Below, one piece after another: positions 62,146 through 64,000 of a stretch of DNA of 64,000 nucleotides. The notes beneath the pieces are model-generated. The model had not been told where the DNA came from. It made no database searches and was given only the letters and a program-made list of their open reading frames with translations. Position numbers and translations under genes: made by a program. Source of the DNA: an uncultured Saprospiraceae bacterium (lineage in GTDB: Bacteria > Bacteroidota > Bacteroidia > Chitinophagales > Saprospiraceae). Position 1 is the first letter of the stretch. Every line of letters starts with the position of its first letter. The stretch spans positions 22,525 through 86,524 of the forward strand of contig CALDTZ010000019.1 in NCBI GenBank assembly GCA_937924805.1, in the 5' to 3' direction.

Positions 62146-63264
62146 ATGAGTACATTTTCTGAACTAGGAATACGTAAAGGGTACATAAAAGCACTAAAAG
62201 AACTCGACATCCTTATTCCAACCGAAATTCAAGATGCTGTGATTCCGACACTACTTGGAACAAAGACGGATTTTATTGGTTTAGCTCAAACGGGGACAGG
62301 CAAAACAGCTGCTTTTGGTTTGCCATTACTACACAGTATTGATCCTTCTAAAGCAGAGATACAAGGCTTAATTATAGCCCCAACAAGAGAGTTAGTCCAA
62401 CAATTAAAAAAACAGCTTTTTAAGTTTACTAAATACATTGATGAAAAGATTTTTGTTGAGGGTGTTTATGGAGGTGAAAAGATAGAAAGACAAATTGCTG
62501 CCTTGCGAAGACCAACCCAAATAGTTGTCGCGACGCCAGGTCGTCTACTTGATTTAATTGAACGTGATGCTGTTGATATTTCGAACGTAAAAACACTCAT
62601 CCTTGATGAAGCAGATGAAATGTTAAGTATGGGTTTTAAAGAGGATTTAAATAACATTCTAAAGCACAATACTTCCAATCGTAATACCTGGTTATTCTCG
62701 GCAACAATGGCAGATGAAATTAAACGTATCGTAAATACATACATGTCCCATGATGCCATTCGTATTGAAGTAAATAAGCACTCTTTGGTGAATAAAAATA
62801 TCTCTCATCATTACATAAATACTTCCATTCGGGAAAAGCTATATGTTATCATTACTTTGTTAAACAATAGACAAGGAGAACGGGGAGTTATCTTTTGTCG
62901 AACTAAAGCTGGTGCACGTACATTGACATTACAACTCAAAGAAGAAGGTTTTAATGTCGCTGCCTTGGAAGGTGATATGCAACAAAAAGAACGGGATAAA
63001 GTGATGCGTGCTTTTCGAAATGAAAAACTACAAATTTTAGTTTCTACCGATGTTTCTGCCAGAGGAATTGATGTTAATAATCTCACGTTTGTTTTACATC
63101 ATCAATTACCTGACTTTTTAGATTACTATACTCATCGAAGTGGCCGTACCGCAAGAGCAGGTAAAACAGGGCAATCGATTGCACTCATCATTCCTGGTGA
63201 AATCCATAAAGTAATGGAAGTTCAAAACACCCTCGGAATCACATGTAAGGAAATGAAATTATAA
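62146..63264 (+). CDS. DEAD-box ATP-dependent RNA helicase
   Basis: This 372-residue RNA helicase has the full set of motifs: Q-motif region around IPTEIQDAVIPTLL, motif I AQTGTGKT, Ia PTRELVQQ, Ib TPGRL, II DEAD (LILDEADEM), III SAT, IV GVIFCRTK, V STDVSARGID and VI HRSGRTARAGK. The chain ends shortly after the second RecA domain, without the long basic tail or RNA-binding domain found in DbpA or CshA types. It is therefore a minimal-core helicase, with roles in ribosome assembly or RNA decay possible. It is a single gene with its own promoter. Confidence 0.95.
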   Translation: MSTFSELGIRKGYIKALKELDILIPTEIQDAVIPTLLGTKTDFIGLAQTGTGKTAAFGLPLLHSIDPSKAEIQGLIIAPTRELVQQLKKQLFKFTKYIDEKIFVEGVYGGEKIERQIAALRRPTQIVVATPGRLLDLIERDAVDISNVKTLILDEADEMLSMGFKEDLNNILKHNTSNRNTWLFSATMADEIKRIVNTYMSHDAIRIEVNKHSLVNKNISHHYINTSIREKLYVIITLLNNRQGERGVIFCRTKAGARTLTLQLKEEGFNVAALEGDMQQKERDKVMRAFRNEKLQILVSTDVSARGIDVNNLTFVLHHQLPDFLDYYTHRSGRTARAGKTGQSIALIIPGEIHKVMEVQNTLGITCKEMKL

Positions 63265-63347
63265 TTATAGATGATTTGATTTGAATTCAACATAGACGTT
63301 TCATGAAAAATCAAAAGAAGCATATAAAAAAGGAACTAATCCTCTAC

Positions 63348-63355
63348 TAACTTTG
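63348..63355 (+). promoter_or_regulatory. Promoter -7 element for the DUF937 gene
   Basis: TAACTTTG matches TAnnTTTG exactly, 61 nt before the ATG at 63417. Confidence 0.5.
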
Positions 63356-63416
63356 ATAGTTAAAAGGATGCACGCAATACTGCAAAAGCATTGGTTTAAA
63401 ATTTAAAATAAAGACA

Positions 63417-64000
63417 TGTCGAATTTAATGAATGAAATAGCAAGACATTTGAATGATGACGTAATCATTCAGCTTTCAAGACAAATAGGAGCTCAAGATC
63501 CGAACCAAGTCAAAAAGGCGGCTTTTGGAATAAGTGAATTGATGATTCAGGCGCTTTCCCAAAATGCAAATAACAAACAAAGAGGTGGTGGGCTATTTGG
63601 GGCCATAGAAAGAGACCATGATGGGGGAATTCTTGGAGATTTAATGGGCGTACTCAACGGGCAGAAGAAAGTGAACAATCCTAAAACAACAAATGGTGAA
63701 GGTATCATCAGTCATTTACTAGGCAAACAACAATTAGAAGCAGCTCAAGTAATAAGTCAAACCAGCGGATTACATATATTTAAATCAGGCGTATTGATGC
63801 AACTCATTGCACCGGTTGTTATGGGTGTCGTTGGACAAAAACAAAAATCAAATGGTTTAGATTTAGGTGGCTTGGCGAGTATACTCCTCGGTGGCGGACA
63901 ACAAAACCAACAAACCAATCCAGGTGGAGGTTTATTCAAAAAATTATTAGATAGAGATGGCGATGGCTCAATGATGGATGATCTTCTGAATATCGGAATG
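63417..64000 (+). CDS. DUF937 domain-containing protein (3' end cut by window)
   Basis: The first 194 codons of a gene run off the right edge of the window. DUF937 is recognised by IARHLNDDVIIQLSRQIGAQDPNQVKKAAFG-type start, then Gly/Leu/Gln-rich helices (HLLGKQQLEAAQVISQ, SGLHIFKSGVLMQLIAPVVMG). The visible end contains DRDGDGSMMDDLL, which fits an EF-hand-like calcium loop. There is no signal peptide. The function of DUF937 is unknown; related YidB-type proteins also lack a firm role. Confidence 0.85.

Noticed and set aside
63757..63939. 60-codon Pro/Cys-rich minus-strand frame near the right edge
   Set aside because: It is the complement of the Gly/Gln-rich DUF937 coding sequence.

Overview
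The window is a stretch of ordinary chromosome from an AT-rich member of the Bacteroidota, most likely in or near the Saprospiria. The grounds are: four large secreted proteins with type IX secretion (T9SS)-style tails; a PorP/SprF and a PorV/PorQ-like outer-membrane protein; the Bacteroidota promoter -7 element (TAnnTTTG) in front of several genes; few Shine-Dalgarno sites; a futalosine-pathway menaquinone gene; and an SDR-type threonine dehydrogenase next to kbl. I see no rRNA, tRNA, CRISPR array, prophage, transposase or other mobile element. The species cannot be named from this window.

Layout. 1-2.6 kb: an ABC-transporter ATPase and a divergent LptF/LptG-type LPS export permease. 3-8.1 kb (minus strand): a T9SS cargo protein with Cys/Asp-rich motifs, a heptose-phosphate kinase overlapping a Kdo transferase (WaaA), and an outer-membrane barrel. 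8.2-15 kb (plus): a sugar aminotransferase, an SLBB polysaccharide export protein and an orphan propeller-type histidine kinase, which together look like a surface-polysaccharide locus. 15-28.9 kb (minus): a sterol desaturase-like enzyme, a secreted subtilase, a propeller protein, a large signal peptidase I, PorP/SprF directly behind a giant M43 metalloprotease with a T9SS type B tail, futalosine hydrolase, and a PorV-like barrel. 29-42 kb: a nuclease, purB, a lipid A-type acyltransferase, a DUF2520 protein, a cytochrome c maturation pair (CcmF/CcsA and CcmE), an FtsE-like ATPase, a YyaL-type thioredoxin-domain protein, and an overlapping cutA-pfkA-sugar kinase cluster. 42.3-47.2 kb (plus): a second giant M43 metalloprotease with four ~200-residue repeats. 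47.3-52.8 kb: a hydroxybutyryl-CoA dehydrogenase/CoA-transferase operon converging on a threonine-degradation pair, mazG, and a small Cys4 membrane protein. 53-64 kb: a PIG-L deacetylase, a 34-residue membrane microprotein and a Na+/solute symporter in a translationally overlapping chain, followed by housekeeping and regulatory genes, ending inside a DUF937 gene.

How it fits together. Much of the window serves the cell envelope: LPS core/Kdo synthesis and LPS transport, polysaccharide export, signal peptidase, and T9SS cargo with its outer-membrane partners. The two giant metalloproteases are paralogues over about their first 765 residues but have different repeats and different C-terminal sorting regions. 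I consider this pair, with the exact 600-nt repeat period in the second one, the most interesting signal here. Other points worth a second look are the 34-aa microprotein, a Cys (CxxxY) form of CcmE, an Asn in the ATP-binding loop of phosphofructokinase, and a small NqrM-like Cys4 protein.
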